Shown here: positions 9,801 to 18,964 of the stretch, one piece after another | Layout of the letters: each line of letters begins with the position of its first letter | How positions within the stretch are numbered: the stretch's first letter is position 1 | Source: Blautia glucerasea | Lineage (GTDB): Bacteria > Bacillota > Clostridia > Lachnospirales > Lachnospiraceae | Reading direction: 5' to 3' | Assembly: GCF_020537505.1 (NCBI RefSeq) | Contig: NZ_JAJBMO010000003.1 | Coordinates: forward strand, 1 to 64,000 | DNA length: 64,000 bases | Translations under genes and position numbers: made by a program | The notes under the pieces: model-generated | Database searches by the model: none | Told to the model about the DNA's origin: nothing | The model's input: only the letters and a program-made list of their open reading frames with translations

Positions 9801-10355
9801 ATGAACAGCAGCATTGTAATTGCATTACCGAAAATCGATGACGCAAAGAAAATACGTACCATACTGAACCGGCACGGCTTTTCTGTAGCTGCGGTATGTT
9901 CAACTGCTTCGACGGCACTGGCCAGCATGAGTGAACTGGATGGTGGGGTTCTGATCTGTGGTTATAAACTGACAGATCTGTACTACCGGGACGTGCTGGA
10001 AGATATTCCTTCCTGTTTTGAAATGCTGCTGCTGGCATCTGGAAGAGTGATTGCGGAAGCACCTACATCGGTTCTTACTGTGGAAATGCCAATGAAGGTC
10101 AGTGACCTGGTAAACACAGTGGACATGATGCTTGCCCAGATCGAGCGGCGGATCCGAAAAGAAAAGAAGAAACCGAAACCACGTTCCTGGAAAGAGCAGA
10201 ATTATATTTCCAACGCGAAGTTTCTTCTTATGGAGCGAAACCACTTAAGTGAAGAAGATGCATACCGGTATATTCAGAAATGCAGTATGGATTCCGGGAC
10301 AAATATGGTAGAGACAGCTCAGATGGTTCTGATGCTGTTGTATGATGAAGTATAG
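9801..10355 (+). CDS. ANTAR-domain RNA-binding antiterminator
   Basis: A 184-residue two-domain protein. Residues 1 to about 125 have the size and alternation of a response-regulator receiver domain. The last 60 residues fit the ANTAR domain (AKFLLMERNHLSEEDAYRYI, then a second helix pair), which binds paired hexaloop RNA hairpins and prevents termination. The receiver is degenerate: the beta-3 Asp position reads GVLICGYKL and the usual acidic pair after beta-1 is replaced by ALPK, so phosphorylation is unlikely. Its place directly after glnA, whose leader has a terminator, suggests it controls glnA. The trigger is unknown. Confidence 0.82.
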   Translation: MNSSIVIALPKIDDAKKIRTILNRHGFSVAAVCSTASTALASMSELDGGVLICGYKLTDLYYRDVLEDIPSCFEMLLLASGRVIAEAPTSVLTVEMPMKVSDLVNTVDMMLAQIERRIRKEKKKPKPRSWKEQNYISNAKFLLMERNHLSEEDAYRYIQKCSMDSGTNMVETAQMVLMLLYDEV

Positions 10356-10470
10356 TGTACGGCGGGCAAAAAAATACGTAACTGTGAAGAGGTACTGAAC
10401 AGCTGTAATTTTTAAATAGCCTGACCGGGGTTTTTATGAAATACATTTTGACGAAATGGAGGATGAGGAA

Positions 10471-11802
10471 ATGGAGTTTTTGGATGGAAGCTGGAAAAAA
10501 GAAGTGAGCAGCTGGGATGCACTGATGGGAGAAGAGCTTCTGAATCAGGAAGCCATCCTGGAGGGCGCCATTCACAGTATCCGCAACATGGGAGATGTTG
10601 CATTTGTAATTATCAGAAGAAGGGAAGGCCTGTTTCAGACTGTTTTCGTAAATGAGGATGTTGATTTTTCCATTCATGATCTGAAAGAAGGCATGACAGT
10701 AAGAGTAAAAGGTGTTGTAAATAAAGAAGAGAGAGCACCTCATGGCAGAGAGCTTCACATCCGGGAAATCCAGGTGCTGTCTGCTCCGGCTGAGCCTCTT
10801 CCTCTTGCAATTGATAAATGGAAGCTGAATACTTCTCTGGAAGCCAAGTTAAATTACCGTTCCCTCTCCCTCCGTAATATACAGGAACGCGCAAGATTTA
10901 AGATTCAGGAAGCGCTTACAAGAGCCTTTCGTGATTATCTTTATGAGAATGGGTTTACCGAGATCCATACTCCAAAAATCGGAGCCAGAGGTGCTGAGGG
11001 TGGTGCGAACCTGTTTAAGCTCAGCTATTTCCATAAACCAGCTGTGCTTGCCCAGAGCCCGCAGTTTTACAAACAGATGATGGTTGGCGTGTTTGACAGA
11101 GTGTTTGAGACAGGACCAGTTTTCCGTGCTGAGAAGCACAACACCAAGAGACATCTGAATGAGTATACAAGCCTTGATTTTGAGATGGGTTATATCGATG
11201 GTTTTGAAGAGATCATGGCAATGGAGACTGGATTTTTACAGTATGCCATGAAGCTTTTAAAAGAGGACTATGCAAAAGAGCTGGAAATCCTGAAGGTAGA
11301 ACTTCCAGATGCTTCTAAGATTCCGGCAGTCCGCTTTGACGTTGCCAAGGAGCTGGTTGCAAAGAAATACAACCGTCAGATCCGCAACCCATTTGACCTG
11401 GAGCCGGAAGAGGAAGCTCTGATCGGCCAGTATTTTAAAGAAGAATACAACGCAGATTTTGTTTTTGTCACCCATTATCCATCTAAGAAGCGTCCGTTCT
11501 ATGCAATGGATGATCCGGAGGATACCAGATTTACTTTAAGCTTTGACCTTCTTTTCCATGGTCTTGAGATCACAACAGGAGGACAGCGAATCCATGATTA
11601 CAATGCCCTTTTGAAAAAAATCCAGGACAGAGGTATGGAGACCGAAGGAATGGAGCAGTATCTGGATACCTTCAAATATGGTATGCCGCCTCACGGAGGT
11701 CTTGGAATTGGTCTGGAGCGTCTTACCATGCAGCTTCTGGGAGAAGAGAATGTCCGCGAGGCATGTCTGTTCCCAAGAGACCTGAACCGTCTGGAGCCGT
11801 AA
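10471..11802 (+). CDS. Archaeal-type aspartyl-tRNA synthetase, likely non-discriminating
   Basis: Charges tRNA with Asp. The 443-residue protein has an N-terminal OB-fold anticodon-binding domain (residues about 20-110) and a class IIb catalytic domain. Motif 2 is in GPVFRAEKHNTKRHLNEYTS and motif 3 is GIGLERLTMQLLG. The protein is much shorter than bacterial AspRS (about 590) because it lacks the GAD insertion, which marks the archaeal/AspS2 type. It is followed directly by gatCAB, so it probably mischarges tRNA-Asn with Asp for amidation. The start at 10471 sits 3 bp after GGAGGATGAGG; the ATG at 10456 is part of that ribosome binding site. AsnRS is related, but the operon argues for AspRS. 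Confidence 0.85.
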   Translation: MEFLDGSWKKEVSSWDALMGEELLNQEAILEGAIHSIRNMGDVAFVIIRRREGLFQTVFVNEDVDFSIHDLKEGMTVRVKGVVNKEERAPHGRELHIREIQVLSAPAEPLPLAIDKWKLNTSLEAKLNYRSLSLRNIQERARFKIQEALTRAFRDYLYENGFTEIHTPKIGARGAEGGANLFKLSYFHKPAVLAQSPQFYKQMMVGVFDRVFETGPVFRAEKHNTKRHLNEYTSLDFEMGYIDGFEEIMAMETGFLQYAMKLLKEDYAKELEILKVELPDASKIPAVRFDVAKELVAKKYNRQIRNPFDLEPEEEALIGQYFKEEYNADFVFVTHYPSKKRPFYAMDDPEDTRFTLSFDLLFHGLEITTGGQRIHDYNALLKKIQDRGMETEGMEQYLDTFKYGMPPHGGLGIGLERLTMQLLGEENVREACLFPRDLNRLEP

Positions 11803-11838
11803 AAGGATACGGCATGGTTAGAAATGGAGGATGAGGAA

Positions 11839-12132
11839 ATGGCAAAACAGATCGATGACGAAACCATGGAAAATGTCTGCATTCTTGCAAAGCTTTCCCT
11901 TACAGAAGAAGAGAAGGAAAAAGCAAAAAAAGACATGCAGGAAATGCTTGATTATGTAGATAAACTGGATGAGCTGGATACATCCGGGGTTGAGCCTATG
12001 TCCCATATTTTTGGTGACGACAACGTATTCCGTGAGGATGTGGTCACAAATGGTGATAACAGTGAGGCAATGCTTGCCAATGCACCAAAAGCCAAAGAGG
12101 GACAGTATCAGGTTCCGAAGACCATAGGATAG
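11839..12132 (+). CDS. gatC: Aspartyl/glutamyl-tRNA amidotransferase subunit C
   Basis: A 97-residue small subunit that bridges and stabilises GatA and GatB. It shows the family pattern of an N-terminal helix (VCILAKLSLTEEEKEK), then DYVDKLDELDTSGVEPMSH. It ends with a lysine- and proline-rich tail. As with the gene before it, the true start at 11839 follows GGAGGATGAGG; the in-frame ATG 15 bp upstream overlaps this site. It is spaced 11 bp from gatA. Confidence 0.93.
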   Translation: MAKQIDDETMENVCILAKLSLTEEEKEKAKKDMQEMLDYVDKLDELDTSGVEPMSHIFGDDNVFREDVVTNGDNSEAMLANAPKAKEGQYQVPKTIG

Positions 12133-12143
12133 GAGACATTCGC

Positions 12144-13616
12144 ATGGAATTAGAAAAATTAACAGCTTTACAGCTGGCTGAAAAAATAAAAAAGCATGAG
12201 ATTACCGTGACAGATGGTGTGAAGGAAGTCTTCTCCAAAATCGAGGAAAAGGACGAGAAGATTCACGCTTATCTGGACACATACAGAAAAGAAGCATTTG
12301 CCCGGGCAAAAGAAGTGGAAAAAGGGATTGAAGACGGCACTTACACTGGTCCTCTTGCCGGCGTTCCTATTGCCATCAAGGACAACATCTGTGTACAGGG
12401 AAAACCTACTACCTGTGCTTCTAAGATACTGGAAGGTTTTGTCCCACAGTATCAGGCGGAGGTAATCGACCGTCTGGAAAAGGCAGGAATGATCATTATT
12501 GGAAAGACCAACATGGATGAGTTTGCCATGGGAAGTACCACAGAGACTTCTGCCTATGGCATTACCAGAAACCCATGGAACACTGAACACGTTCCGGGAG
12601 GCTCTTCAGGAGGCTCCTGCGCGGCTGTAGCGGCAGGGGAGACCTATCTGGCACTTGGCTCCGATACAGGCGGTTCCATCCGTCAGCCAAGCTCCTACTG
12701 TGGCGTAACAGGTCTGAAACCTACTTACGGCACGGTTTCTCGTTATGGACTTGTGGCCTATGCCTCTTCACTTGATCAGATCGGACCAGTTGGAAAAGAT
12801 GTGGCAGATTGTGCTGCACTTCTGGAAGTTATCGCTGGATATGATCCAAAAGACAGTACTTCCATTGACCGGAAGGACCTGGATTTTTCCAGTGAGATAA
12901 CAGACAAGATTGCTGGAATGAAGTTTGGGGTACCGAAGGAATATCTGGCAGAGGGACTTTCCCCAGAGGTAAAAGAGGCTTTTATGGAGACTCTGAAAGT
13001 GCTTACCCAGATGGGGGCTATTGTAGAGTTTTTCTCTGTAAAGACTATGGAATACATGATCCCAGCCTATTATATTATCGCCAGTGCGGAGGCCAGCTCC
13101 AACCTGGAACGTTTTGATGGTGTGAAATACGGCTATCGTGCCAAAGAGTACGAAGGCCTTCACGATATGTACAAACGCAGCAGGACAGAGGGCTTTGGAG
13201 AGGAAGTAAAGCGCCGTATTATGCTTGGTTCCTTTGTCTTAAGCTCTGGTTATTACGATGCTTATTATCTGAAAGCCCTGCGCACAAAGGCGCTTATCAA
13301 AAAAGAATTTGACCAGGCATTTGAAAAATATGATGTTCTTCTGGCCCCGGCAGCTCCTTATACAGCTCCGAAGATCGGGGAAAGCTTAAAGGATCCTATG
13401 GCTATGTACCTGGGAGATATTTACACCGTTGCAGTAAACCTTTGCGGACTTCCGGGAATTACCGTTCCCTGCGGCAAGGACAGCACTGGTCTCCCAATCG
13501 GTATTCAGATGATCGGGGACTGCTTTATGGAAAAGAAGATTCTTCGTGCTGCCCATGCATATGAGAAGGCAAGAGGGGATTTTGGAACACCAGAGGAAGG
13601 AGGTAAGAGAGCATGA
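12144..13616 (+). CDS. gatA: Aspartyl/glutamyl-tRNA amidotransferase subunit A
   Basis: Releases ammonia from glutamine and channels it to GatB. The 490-residue protein has the amidase signature: the catalytic Lys in VPIAIKDNI, the glycine/serine-rich GGSSGGSCAAVAAG and the nucleophilic Ser in SDTGGSIRQPSSYCG. Full length, with no defects. It overlaps gatB by 4 bp (ATGA), indicating translational coupling. With the upstream AspRS it forms an apparent transamidosome operon for Asn-tRNA (and possibly Gln-tRNA) synthesis. Confidence 0.96.
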   Translation: MELEKLTALQLAEKIKKHEITVTDGVKEVFSKIEEKDEKIHAYLDTYRKEAFARAKEVEKGIEDGTYTGPLAGVPIAIKDNICVQGKPTTCASKILEGFVPQYQAEVIDRLEKAGMIIIGKTNMDEFAMGSTTETSAYGITRNPWNTEHVPGGSSGGSCAAVAAGETYLALGSDTGGSIRQPSSYCGVTGLKPTYGTVSRYGLVAYASSLDQIGPVGKDVADCAALLEVIAGYDPKDSTSIDRKDLDFSSEITDKIAGMKFGVPKEYLAEGLSPEVKEAFMETLKVLTQMGAIVEFFSVKTMEYMIPAYYIIASAEASSNLERFDGVKYGYRAKEYEGLHDMYKRSRTEGFGEEVKRRIMLGSFVLSSGYYDAYYLKALRTKALIKKEFDQAFEKYDVLLAPAAPYTAPKIGESLKDPMAMYLGDIYTVAVNLCGLPGITVPCGKDSTGLPIGIQMIGDCFMEKKILRAAHAYEKARGDFGTPEEGGKRA

Positions 13617-15052
13617 AACAGTATGAGACAATTATCGGACTTGAGGTTCATGTAGAACTTGCCACCAGAACCAAGATTTTCTGCGGCTGTTCCACAGCTT
13701 TCGGAGGAGCGCCCAATACCCATACCTGTCCGGTGTGCACTGGTATGCCAGGATCTCTTCCTGTGTTAAATAAAAAGGTAGTAGAATTTGCCCTGCGTGC
13801 AGGACTTGCTACTAATTGCAGCATCAATCAGTATTGCAAATTCGACCGTAAGAACTATTTTTACCCGGATAACCCCCAGAATTACCAGATTTCCCAGCTG
13901 TATCTGCCAATCTGCCATGACGGTTTTGTGGAAATTGAGACAGAGGCTGGTAAGAAAAAAGTGCGGATTCACGAGATGCATATGGAGGAGGATGCCGGTA
14001 AGCTGATCCACGATGAGTGGGAGGACTGCTCCTTGGTAGATTACAACCGAAGCGGCGTGCCTCTGATCGAGATTGTTTCGGAGCCGGATATGAGAAGTGC
14101 AGATGAGGTCATCGCTTATCTGGAGAAGCTTCGCTGCACCATGCAGTATCTGGGAGTTTCCGACTGTAAGCTTCAGGAGGGCTCCATGCGTGCGGACGTC
14201 AACCTTTCTGTGAGAGTGGCTGGAAGTGACACACTTGGAACCAGAACAGAGATGAAGAACCTGAACTCTTTTAAGGCCATTGCACATGCCATTGAGGGCG
14301 AAAGAGAACGTCAGATCGAGCTTCTGGAGATGGGCAGAAGTGTTACCCAGGAGACCAGAAGATGGGATGACAATAAAGAATCTTCTCACGCAATGCGTTC
14401 CAAAGAGGATGCAAAGGATTACCGTTATTTCCCGGATCCGGACCTTCCGCCGATTCATATTTCCGATGAGTGGATTGCCAGGATTAAAGGTGAATTGCCA
14501 GAGTTCCGTGAGGAGAAGGCAGACCGTTACCAAAGTGAATTTGGTCTTCCAGAGTACGATTCCCAGATCCTTACAGAATCCAGACATCTGGCTGCTCTTT
14601 TTGAAGAGGTGGCTACTTTGTGCGGCAACCCGAAGAAGGCTGCAAACTGGTTTATGGTGGAAGTGCTCCGTCTTATGAAGGACAAGGGCGTGGAGGCAGA
14701 GAAGGTGAGATTTACACCTCAGCATCTGGCTGATCTTCTTACTATGGTGGATAAGAAAGAGGTAAGCCCCCAGAATGCCAAGAAGGTATTTGAGAAGGTA
14801 TTCGATGAGGATATTGATCCAGTGGCTTATGTGGAGGAGCATGGTCTTAAGATTCTGGAGGATACCGGACTTCTTAACAGCACCATCCACAGGATCCTGA
14901 ATGAGAACCCTGGGCCGCTGTCTGAACTGCTTGGAGGTAAGGAGAAGGTTATGGGCTTCTTTGTAGGCCAGATCATGAAGGAAATGAAGGGTAAGGCAAA
15001 CCCGGCGAGCGTGAGAGAGGCGCTGATGGCTGAGGTTGAGAAGCGAAAATAG
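13613..15052 (+). CDS. gatB: Aspartyl/glutamyl-tRNA amidotransferase subunit B
   Basis: Binds the mischarged tRNA, activates its side chain with ATP and transfers ammonia. At 479 residues it has the family start YETIIGLEVHVEL, the zinc-binding cysteines (CGCSTAFG and CPVCTGMPG), the NFDRKNYFYPDNP-like segment and DVNLSVR. The C-terminal helical YqeY-like tail is present. Last gene of the gatCAB set; the downstream dapL starts 39 bp later and may be cotranscribed. Confidence 0.96.
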   Translation: MKQYETIIGLEVHVELATRTKIFCGCSTAFGGAPNTHTCPVCTGMPGSLPVLNKKVVEFALRAGLATNCSINQYCKFDRKNYFYPDNPQNYQISQLYLPICHDGFVEIETEAGKKKVRIHEMHMEEDAGKLIHDEWEDCSLVDYNRSGVPLIEIVSEPDMRSADEVIAYLEKLRCTMQYLGVSDCKLQEGSMRADVNLSVRVAGSDTLGTRTEMKNLNSFKAIAHAIEGERERQIELLEMGRSVTQETRRWDDNKESSHAMRSKEDAKDYRYFPDPDLPPIHISDEWIARIKGELPEFREEKADRYQSEFGLPEYDSQILTESRHLAALFEEVATLCGNPKKAANWFMVEVLRLMKDKGVEAEKVRFTPQHLADLLTMVDKKEVSPQNAKKVFEKVFDEDIDPVAYVEEHGLKILEDTGLLNSTIHRILNENPGPLSELLGGKEKVMGFFVGQIMKEMKGKANPASVREALMAEVEKRK

Positions 15053-15091
15053 AATGATTAGAAAAGACAAACCATACAGGAGGAGAATCAG

Positions 15092-16306
15092 ATGGTTACC
15101 GTAAATCACAATTATTTAAAGCTGCCAGGAAGCTATCTTTTTTCTACCATAGGAAAAAAGGTGCGTGCTTATAAAGAAGAAAATCCAGATAAGGAGGTGA
15201 TCAGCCTTGGAATCGGTGATGTCACACAGCCGCTGGTTCCAGCTATTATTGAGTCACTTCATAGTGCTGTAGAGGAGATGGCCCATGCTGAGACTTTTCA
15301 TGGTTATGCACCGGATCTTGGCTATGAATTTCTGAGAAATGCAATTGCAAAAAATGATTATCAGGATAGAGGCTGCGATATTGCAGCGGATGAGATCTTT
15401 GTTTCGGATGGAGCGAAGAGTGATTCCGGTAATATTCAGGAGATTTTTGGATCTGATAATAAAGTGGCTGTCTGCGACCCGGTTTATCCGGTTTATGTAG
15501 ATACCAATGTAATGGCTGGCCGTACTGGAGAGTACAATACGGTCCGTGAGAATTTTGACGGTGTGATCTATATGCCGTGCCGCAAGGAAAACGGATTTTT
15601 ACCGGAGTTTCCGTCTGAGGTACCAGATCTGATTTATCTTTGTTTCCCGAATAACCCCACTGGTTCTGCAATCACAAAGGATGAGCTGCAGAAATGGGTG
15701 GATTATGCCAACAAAAATGGCTGCGTGATCATTTATGATGCAGCTTATGAGGCTTATATTTCTGAGGAGAATGTGCCTCACAGCATTTACGAATGTGAGG
15801 GGGCCAGGACCTGTGCCATTGAGCTTAGAAGCTTTTCCAAGAATGCAGGATTTACCGGCGTTCGTCTCGGATTTACGGTAATTCCGAAGGATCTGGTAAG
15901 AGACGGCGTGTCCCTTCACAGCCTGTGGGCAAGACGCCATGGTACCAAGTTTAATGGTGCTCCTTATATTGTGCAGAAGGCTGGTGAGGCTGTTTATTCT
16001 GAGGCTGGCAAGGCGCAGCTGAAGGAGCAGGTTGGTTATTACATGAGAAATGCAAAGCTGATCCATGATGAACTGGCAAAGGCTGGTTTCTCTGTTTCCG
16101 GTGGTGTGAATGCGCCGTATATCTGGCTGGAAACACCGGATAAAATGACTTCCTGGGAGTTCTTTGATTATCTTCTTAAGAATGCAAATGTGGTTGGTAC
16201 ACCGGGTTCTGGTTTTGGTGCTCATGGTGAGGGCTATTTCCGTCTGACTGCTTTTGGTACTTATGAGAATACCCTGAAAGCCATTGACAGGATCAAGAGT
16301 TTGTAA
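15092..16306 (+). CDS. dapL: LL-diaminopimelate aminotransferase
   Basis: A PLP enzyme that makes LL-diaminopimelate directly from tetrahydrodipicolinate and glutamate, for lysine and peptidoglycan. The 404-residue protein has the DapL-specific start region LFSTIGKKVRAYKEENP, the ISLGIGDVT segment, CFPNNPTGSAIT and the PLP lysine in SFSKNAGFTGVRLG. AGGAGG stands 9 bp before the start. Fold type I aminotransferases are diverse, but the N-terminal motif and length are characteristic of DapL. It uses glutamate, which fits the nitrogen cluster. A terminator follows. Confidence 0.9.
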   Translation: MVTVNHNYLKLPGSYLFSTIGKKVRAYKEENPDKEVISLGIGDVTQPLVPAIIESLHSAVEEMAHAETFHGYAPDLGYEFLRNAIAKNDYQDRGCDIAADEIFVSDGAKSDSGNIQEIFGSDNKVAVCDPVYPVYVDTNVMAGRTGEYNTVRENFDGVIYMPCRKENGFLPEFPSEVPDLIYLCFPNNPTGSAITKDELQKWVDYANKNGCVIIYDAAYEAYISEENVPHSIYECEGARTCAIELRSFSKNAGFTGVRLGFTVIPKDLVRDGVSLHSLWARRHGTKFNGAPYIVQKAGEAVYSEAGKAQLKEQVGYYMRNAKLIHDELAKAGFSVSGGVNAPYIWLETPDKMTSWEFFDYLLKNANVVGTPGSGFGAHGEGYFRLTAFGTYENTLKAIDRIKSL

Positions 16307-16332
16307 TTATAATTGAAGAAAGCTGAAAAACA

Positions 16333-16372
16333 GGGCGTATCTCTGGCGAAAGGCTGGGGATGCGCTCTTTTT
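16333..16372 (+). terminator. Terminator after dapL
   Basis: A 9-bp stem with two G-U pairs (16333-16341 with 16359-16367) is followed by five T, just ahead of the cupin gene. Confidence 0.6.
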
Positions 16373-16390
16373 ATGAAGGAGGATTTTGAT

Positions 16391-16720
16391 ATGAAGATCA
16401 GTCGTGTTGAACATATGTGTGAGGGAAATGGACATGTAATTATCAAGGAACTGCTGGATGGGCAGCAGTTGAATGGGAAATGTGGGCTTTATGCGGAGGT
16501 AACTCTGGAGCCAGGATGTTCTCTTGGTTTTCATATGCATTATGGGGAGAGCGAGACCTACTATATTCTCACTGGTGAGGGAGAATATAATGACAATGGC
16601 ACTTCCTGGAGACATGTAAAAGCAGGAGATATTACCTTTACACCGGATGGCAGAGGTCATGGACTGGCCAATACGGGAAATACGGATCTGGTGTTTATGG
16701 CACTGATCATTAAAGATTGA
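16391..16720 (+). CDS. Small cupin-domain protein
   Basis: A 109-residue single-domain cupin. The first cupin motif is visible as HMHYGESETYYILTGEGEY (metal-binding His, His, Glu) and the second as PDGRGHGLAN. Such proteins bind a metal and act as small isomerases, dioxygenases or ligand sensors; the substrate is not apparent. The start at 16391 follows AAGGAGG; earlier in-frame ATGs lie within the upstream terminator. It stands alone between dapL and an aminopeptidase, so context gives no function. Confidence 0.75.
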   Translation: MKISRVEHMCEGNGHVIIKELLDGQQLNGKCGLYAEVTLEPGCSLGFHMHYGESETYYILTGEGEYNDNGTSWRHVKAGDITFTPDGRGHGLANTGNTDLVFMALIIKD

Positions 16721-16784
16721 GACAGCTGCCAGCCAGACGTCAGCGCCTGCTGACAGGGAAAAAAATATATTTAGGAGTTTAGAA

Positions 16785-18047
16785 ATGAATCATACAGCAG
16801 AGAAATTACTTACATTTATTAAAGAGAGTCCTACTGCATTTCAGGCAGTGGAGATGATGAAAAAGAGATTTACGGAGAATGGTTTTACAGAGTTAAAGGA
16901 AGATGAGCATTGGGAGATAGAGAATGGCGGAAAGTATTTTGTGATCCGGAATCATTCCGCGATCATTGCATTTACAGTGCCGAAAGTTTCCAGCGATGTG
17001 TTCCATATTATTGCAAGCCACAGCGATTCCCCATCCTTGAAAATTAAGGAGAATCCGGAGATGGTGGAAAATGGATACGTAAAGCTGAATGTGGAGCTTT
17101 ATGGTGGAGCGCTTCTGGCGCCCTGGTTTGACAGACCTCTTTCTGTGGCTGGACGTCTGATCGTGAAGGAAAATGGACAGATCTGTGAGAAGCTGGTGAC
17201 AGTGGATAAGGATATGCTAATGATCCCGAACCTGGCGATCCACATGAACCGTGAGGCGAACAGCGGATATAAGTACAATGTACAGAAGGATATGCTGCCT
17301 CTTTATGGACTGGAGAGCGCCAAGGGGACTTTCTTTAAAACTGTGGCGGAGGCTGCCGGAGTGAAGGAAGAGGATATTCTGGGACACGATCTGTTCCTTT
17401 ACAACCGTATGCCTAGTACTGTCTGGGGCAGCGAGGAGGAGTTTGTTTCTGCGCCAAGACTGGATGATCTTCAGTGTGCTTTTTCTTCTATGGAAGGGCT
17501 GATCGCGGGAAAACATGAGAAGAGCATCTGTGTACATATGGTAATGGATAATGAAGAGGTAGGAAGCGGCACCAAGCAGGGCGCGGCATCTACCTTCCTC
17601 CGGGATACCCTCCTTCGCATTAATCTGGGGCTTGGAAGAAGCTATGAGGATTATCTGATCTCTCTTGCAAAGAGCTTTATGATCTCTGCTGACAATGCCC
17701 ATGCCATCCATCCAAATTACCCGGAAAAGGCAGATCCGGTGAACCGTCCGCGTATTAATGCTGGAATTGCAGTGAAGTATAATGCAAACCAGAAGTACTG
17801 TACAGATGGAATTTCTGCGGCCACATTTAAAGAGCTTTGTAAAGAGGCAGGAGTATCCTGCCAGGTATATGTGAACCGGTCCGATGTAGCTGGCGGTTCT
17901 ACCCTTGGCAATATTTCCAATACCCAGGTGGCTTTAAATACAGTGGATATCGGACTGCCGCAGCTGGCCATGCATTCTCCTTATGAGACTGCAGGAGTGA
18001 AGGATACCTGCGATTTTGTGAAGCTTGCGGAGGTATTCTATGCTTAA
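16785..18047 (+). CDS. apeB: M18 family aminopeptidase
   Basis: A cytosolic dinuclear metallopeptidase removing N-terminal (often acidic) residues from peptides. At 420 residues it matches the family. Metal ligands are visible in ASHSDSP (His), SAPRLDDL (Asp), DNEEVGSG (Glu-Glu) and, near the C-terminus, AMHSPYE (His). The VELYGGALLAPWFDR segment is typical of the M18 group. AGGAGT precedes the ATG by 8 bp. The stop codon overlaps the next gene by 8 bp. Physiological substrate cannot be read from the sequence. Confidence 0.9.
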   Translation: MNHTAEKLLTFIKESPTAFQAVEMMKKRFTENGFTELKEDEHWEIENGGKYFVIRNHSAIIAFTVPKVSSDVFHIIASHSDSPSLKIKENPEMVENGYVKLNVELYGGALLAPWFDRPLSVAGRLIVKENGQICEKLVTVDKDMLMIPNLAIHMNREANSGYKYNVQKDMLPLYGLESAKGTFFKTVAEAAGVKEEDILGHDLFLYNRMPSTVWGSEEEFVSAPRLDDLQCAFSSMEGLIAGKHEKSICVHMVMDNEEVGSGTKQGAASTFLRDTLLRINLGLGRSYEDYLISLAKSFMISADNAHAIHPNYPEKADPVNRPRINAGIAVKYNANQKYCTDGISAATFKELCKEAGVSCQVYVNRSDVAGGSTLGNISNTQVALNTVDIGLPQLAMHSPYETAGVKDTCDFVKLAEVFYA

Positions 18048-18882
18048 GGCTGTCAACGCGATCAGAAGTGGGGATTTTCATAAAAAAGTAGTTTTCTTTG
18101 ATGCAGATGGTACCATCTGTGATATTGAAAAGGGGACTCCGGCAAGTGCTGTAGAGGCCATAACCAAGCTTATAGAGAATGGACATGAGGCATGGCTTTG
18201 TACAGGAAGAAGCCGGGCTTTTGTGCCGGATTATCTGGAGAAGATCCCTTTTACCGGGATGATCAGCGCCTGTGGATGTACCATTGAGAAAAATGGAGAG
18301 CGGCTTTTTAACAAGGAGATGACCACACAGGAGGCCTGGCATTCTGTGGAGGTTCTCCGAAAATATGGCATGGTTCCGGTAATGGAGGGTGCCGACTGGA
18401 TGTATTATGACAAGGATGAGTACAATACAGAGATCAACTGGTATGCAGATCTGATCACAAAGGCTCTGGGGGCAAAGTGGCGCCCGATTAAGGGGTATGA
18501 GCAGGATCTTCATATCAATAAGATCAGCTCCAAGATCGTGCCAGGAAGTGATCCGAAGAAGGCCTGTGCAGAGCTTGGGGACTATTATGAGTTTATTGGT
18601 CATGTAGGGGAAGGCCTCGCCGGAGATACCATTGAGATGATCCCCAAGGGCTTTTCAAAGGCGGTCGGCATTGCGGCTGTGTGCAGGATCTTTAACATTG
18701 CGCATGAGGATACCATTGTGTTTGGTGACAGCAACAATGACCTGTCTATGTTTGAATATGCAAAGACGAAGGTGGCAATGGGAAATGCGGCGCCAGGAAT
18801 CAAGAAGCTGGCCGATTATGTGACAACGGATATTTTCCATTATGGAATTAAGAATGGGCTGGAGCATCTGGGGCTGATCTAG
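18040..18882 (+). CDS. HAD superfamily hydrolase, Cof type
   Basis: A 280-residue phosphatase of the Cof (IIB cap) group. Motif I is FFDADGTICD with the nucleophilic Asp and the general acid Asp. Motif II Ser/Thr lies in CTGRSRAF and motif IV in FGDSNNDLSMF; a lysine before motif IV (GFSKAVGI) completes the site. These enzymes dephosphorylate sugar phosphates, flavin nucleotides or PLP, and the substrate is not predictable. The start at 18040 has GGAGG at good spacing and overlaps the preceding aminopeptidase by 8 bp, so the pair is translationally coupled. Confidence 0.88.
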   Translation: MLKAVNAIRSGDFHKKVVFFDADGTICDIEKGTPASAVEAITKLIENGHEAWLCTGRSRAFVPDYLEKIPFTGMISACGCTIEKNGERLFNKEMTTQEAWHSVEVLRKYGMVPVMEGADWMYYDKDEYNTEINWYADLITKALGAKWRPIKGYEQDLHINKISSKIVPGSDPKKACAELGDYYEFIGHVGEGLAGDTIEMIPKGFSKAVGIAAVCRIFNIAHEDTIVFGDSNNDLSMFEYAKTKVAMGNAAPGIKKLADYVTTDIFHYGIKNGLEHLGLI

Positions 18883-18964
18883 GGTTAGGGGTTAAAATCT
18901 CTCACCAATCGTGAGGCATAATATGTTGAAATTTTTTGCGCGAGTTTAAGATAAAGGATAAAAT

